Positions 63,191 to 64,000 of a stretch of DNA of 64,000 nt are shown here, piece after piece. The position numbers were made by a program, and so were the translations under genes. The notes beneath the pieces were generated by a model that worked only from the letters and a program-made list of their open reading frames with translations, ran no database searches and was not told where the DNA came from. The stretch covers positions 124,001 to 188,000 of the forward strand of contig JAVJNS010000029.1 in NCBI GenBank assembly GCA_040217155.1, in the 5' to 3' direction. Positions within the stretch are counted from its first letter, which is position 1; each line of letters opens with the position of its first letter. This DNA comes from Pelagibius sp040217155. GTDB taxonomy: Bacteria; Pseudomonadota; Alphaproteobacteria; Kiloniellales; Kiloniellaceae.

Positions 63191-64000
63191 TCAGAGCGAC
63201 TGATCCAGCGCCTGGATCAGCTTGTCGATCTCCTGCGGCGATGTGTAGTGCACGAAGGAGACGCGCAGCACGCCGGCCTCCGGGTCGAGGCCGAGCGCCT
63301 CGACCAGGCGGTAGGCGTAGAAGTGGCCGGCGCCGGCGGCGATGCCGCGCCCGGTGAGGCCATCCAAGACCTCCACCGCCGGTTTGTTCTTGCAATGGAT
63401 CGCCACCGTCGGCGCGCGCTCTGCCGGGTTGGCCGGCCCGAGCACGCGCAGGTCGTTGCGCTGGCGCAGCCAGTCGAGCAGCGGCGCCGCCAAAGCCTGC
63501 TCCTGGCCACGCATCAGGCCATGGACGCGCCGCCCGCGTTCGGCGGCTTCGACCTCGTCGTCGAAGTGATGGGCGTGCAACGCGTCGAAGTAGTCGGCGA
63601 TACCGGCCGAGGCGGCGATCTGCGCGTGGTCCGGTCCCGCCGGGGTCAGTCTTTTGGTGATGATGCCCGCGTTGAAGAAGTGCGCCTGGTTGGGCAGGCG
63701 CTCGGCCAGCGCCTTCTTCACCACCATGAGGCCCTGGTGTGGCCCGTAGGTCTTGTAGAGCGAGAACAGGTAGATGTCGGCGCCCAAAGCCGGCATGTCG
63801 GGAAATCCGTGCGGCGCGTAGGAGACGCCGTCGACCACCGTCACCGCGCCGGCCGCGTGCGCCTTGGCGCAGATCTCCGCCACCGGGTTGATGTGGCCGA
63901 CGATGTTGGAACAGTGCGGAAAGCAGACCACGCGGGTCTTGCCGCTGAGCAGCTTCTCCAGGCCGGCGGGATCGAGCTTGCCGCTCTCCGGGTCGACCTG
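63191..64000 (-). CDS. Class V aminotransferase (5' end beyond window)
   Basis: PLP-dependent aminotransferase/cysteine-desulfurase-like protein; 269 C-terminal codons are visible and the frame runs off the window edge. Seen: HCSNIVGHINPVAEIC, the PLP-phosphate/pyridine Asp in VVDGVSYAPHG, the Schiff-base Lys in LFSLYKTYGPHQG, and a C-terminal GRGIAAGAGHFYAYRL block. It might act as a kynureninase-like, isopenicillin-epimerase-like or selenocysteine-lyase-like enzyme. Substrate unknown. Confidence 0.88.
   Translation of the reverse strand, partial: QVDPESGKLDPAGLEKLLSGKTRVVCFPHCSNIVGHINPVAEICAKAHAAGAVTVVDGVSYAPHGFPDMPALGADIYLFSLYKTYGPHQGLMVVKKALAERLPNQAHFFNAGIITKRLTPAGPDHAQIAASAGIADYFDALHAHHFDDEVEAAERGRRVHGLMRGQEQALAAPLLDWLRQRNDLRVLGPANPAERAPTVAIHCKNKPAVEVLDGLTGRGIAAGAGHFYAYRLVEALGLDPEAGVLRVSFVHYTSPQEIDKLIQALDQSL

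Overview
High-GC window with dense, compact operons, many GTG/TTG starts and start-stop overlaps. Gene content (ExoK/ExoP/ExoQ/ExoY-like polysaccharide genes, RutR with PreT/PreA, TRAP and Opp/NMT1-type ABC transporters, DUF6285 beside a phosphotransferase) points to an alphaproteobacterium, probably Rhodospirillales-like. This is inferred from gene families and base composition only. I recognised no tRNA, rRNA, CRISPR array or intact transposase gene.

Layout. (1) 1-7944: the 3' part of mfd, then a five-gene oligopeptide-type ABC transporter operon with a perfect 33-nt palindrome inside the first permease gene. (2) 7964-8614: a FrnE/DsbA-like oxidoreductase on the minus strand. (3) 8739-13776: a tightly coupled operon of acyl-CoA synthetase, SDR, ACAD11-type acyl-CoA dehydrogenase, APH-type phosphotransferase and a small DUF6285 protein. 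This is the same five-part set as the Pseudomonas levulinate/4-hydroxyacid (lva) pathway. (4) 13777-15564: a gene-poor strip with a long inverted-repeat element and a PilZ (c-di-GMP) protein. (5) 15565-38183: a 22.6-kb exopolysaccharide island with galE, eight glycosyltransferases, a GH16 glycanase, a Wzc/ExoP tyrosine autokinase, two sulfotransferases, a Wzx-like flippase, a Wzy-like polymerase, a WcaJ/ExoY-like initiating transferase, a GalU-like protein that has lost its signature motifs, a very short Wza-type lipoprotein and an adjacent outer-membrane beta-barrel. It looks like a complete Wzx/Wzy pathway for a probably sulfated, succinoglycan-like polymer.

(6) 38180-45209: a CoA transferase with an apparently permuted domain order, a TRAP transporter (P, Q, M), an RraA-like protein and a gamma-glutamyltransferase. 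(7) 45249-49546: a flippase-like membrane protein, a cytochrome c/Vgb-propeller fusion, a DUF3574 protein, a second copy of the inverted-repeat element exactly between two convergent genes, then queF and a sugar O-acetyltransferase. (8) 49543-52810, minus strand: D,D-carboxypeptidase with SPOR-like tail, GhrA-like reductase, EthD-domain protein and a RutR-like TetR regulator. (9) 53013-60976: reductive pyrimidine catabolism genes preT, preA and an N-carbamoyl amino acid amidohydrolase, joined to a four-gene ABC transporter and ended by a UUCG-loop terminator. Two palindromes matching the RutR site lie in the divergent rutR-preT promoter region. No dihydropyrimidinase is seen. (10) 61047-64000: a palindromic intergenic repeat, a PanE-like reductase with a 15-bp tandem duplication, a fumarylacetoacetate hydrolase family protein and a class V aminotransferase cut by the window end.

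The strongest leads are the sulfated-polysaccharide island with its short OPX/barrel exit pair and degenerate GalU-like protein, the lva-like operon, and the two-copy inverted-repeat element whose ends supply stop codons.
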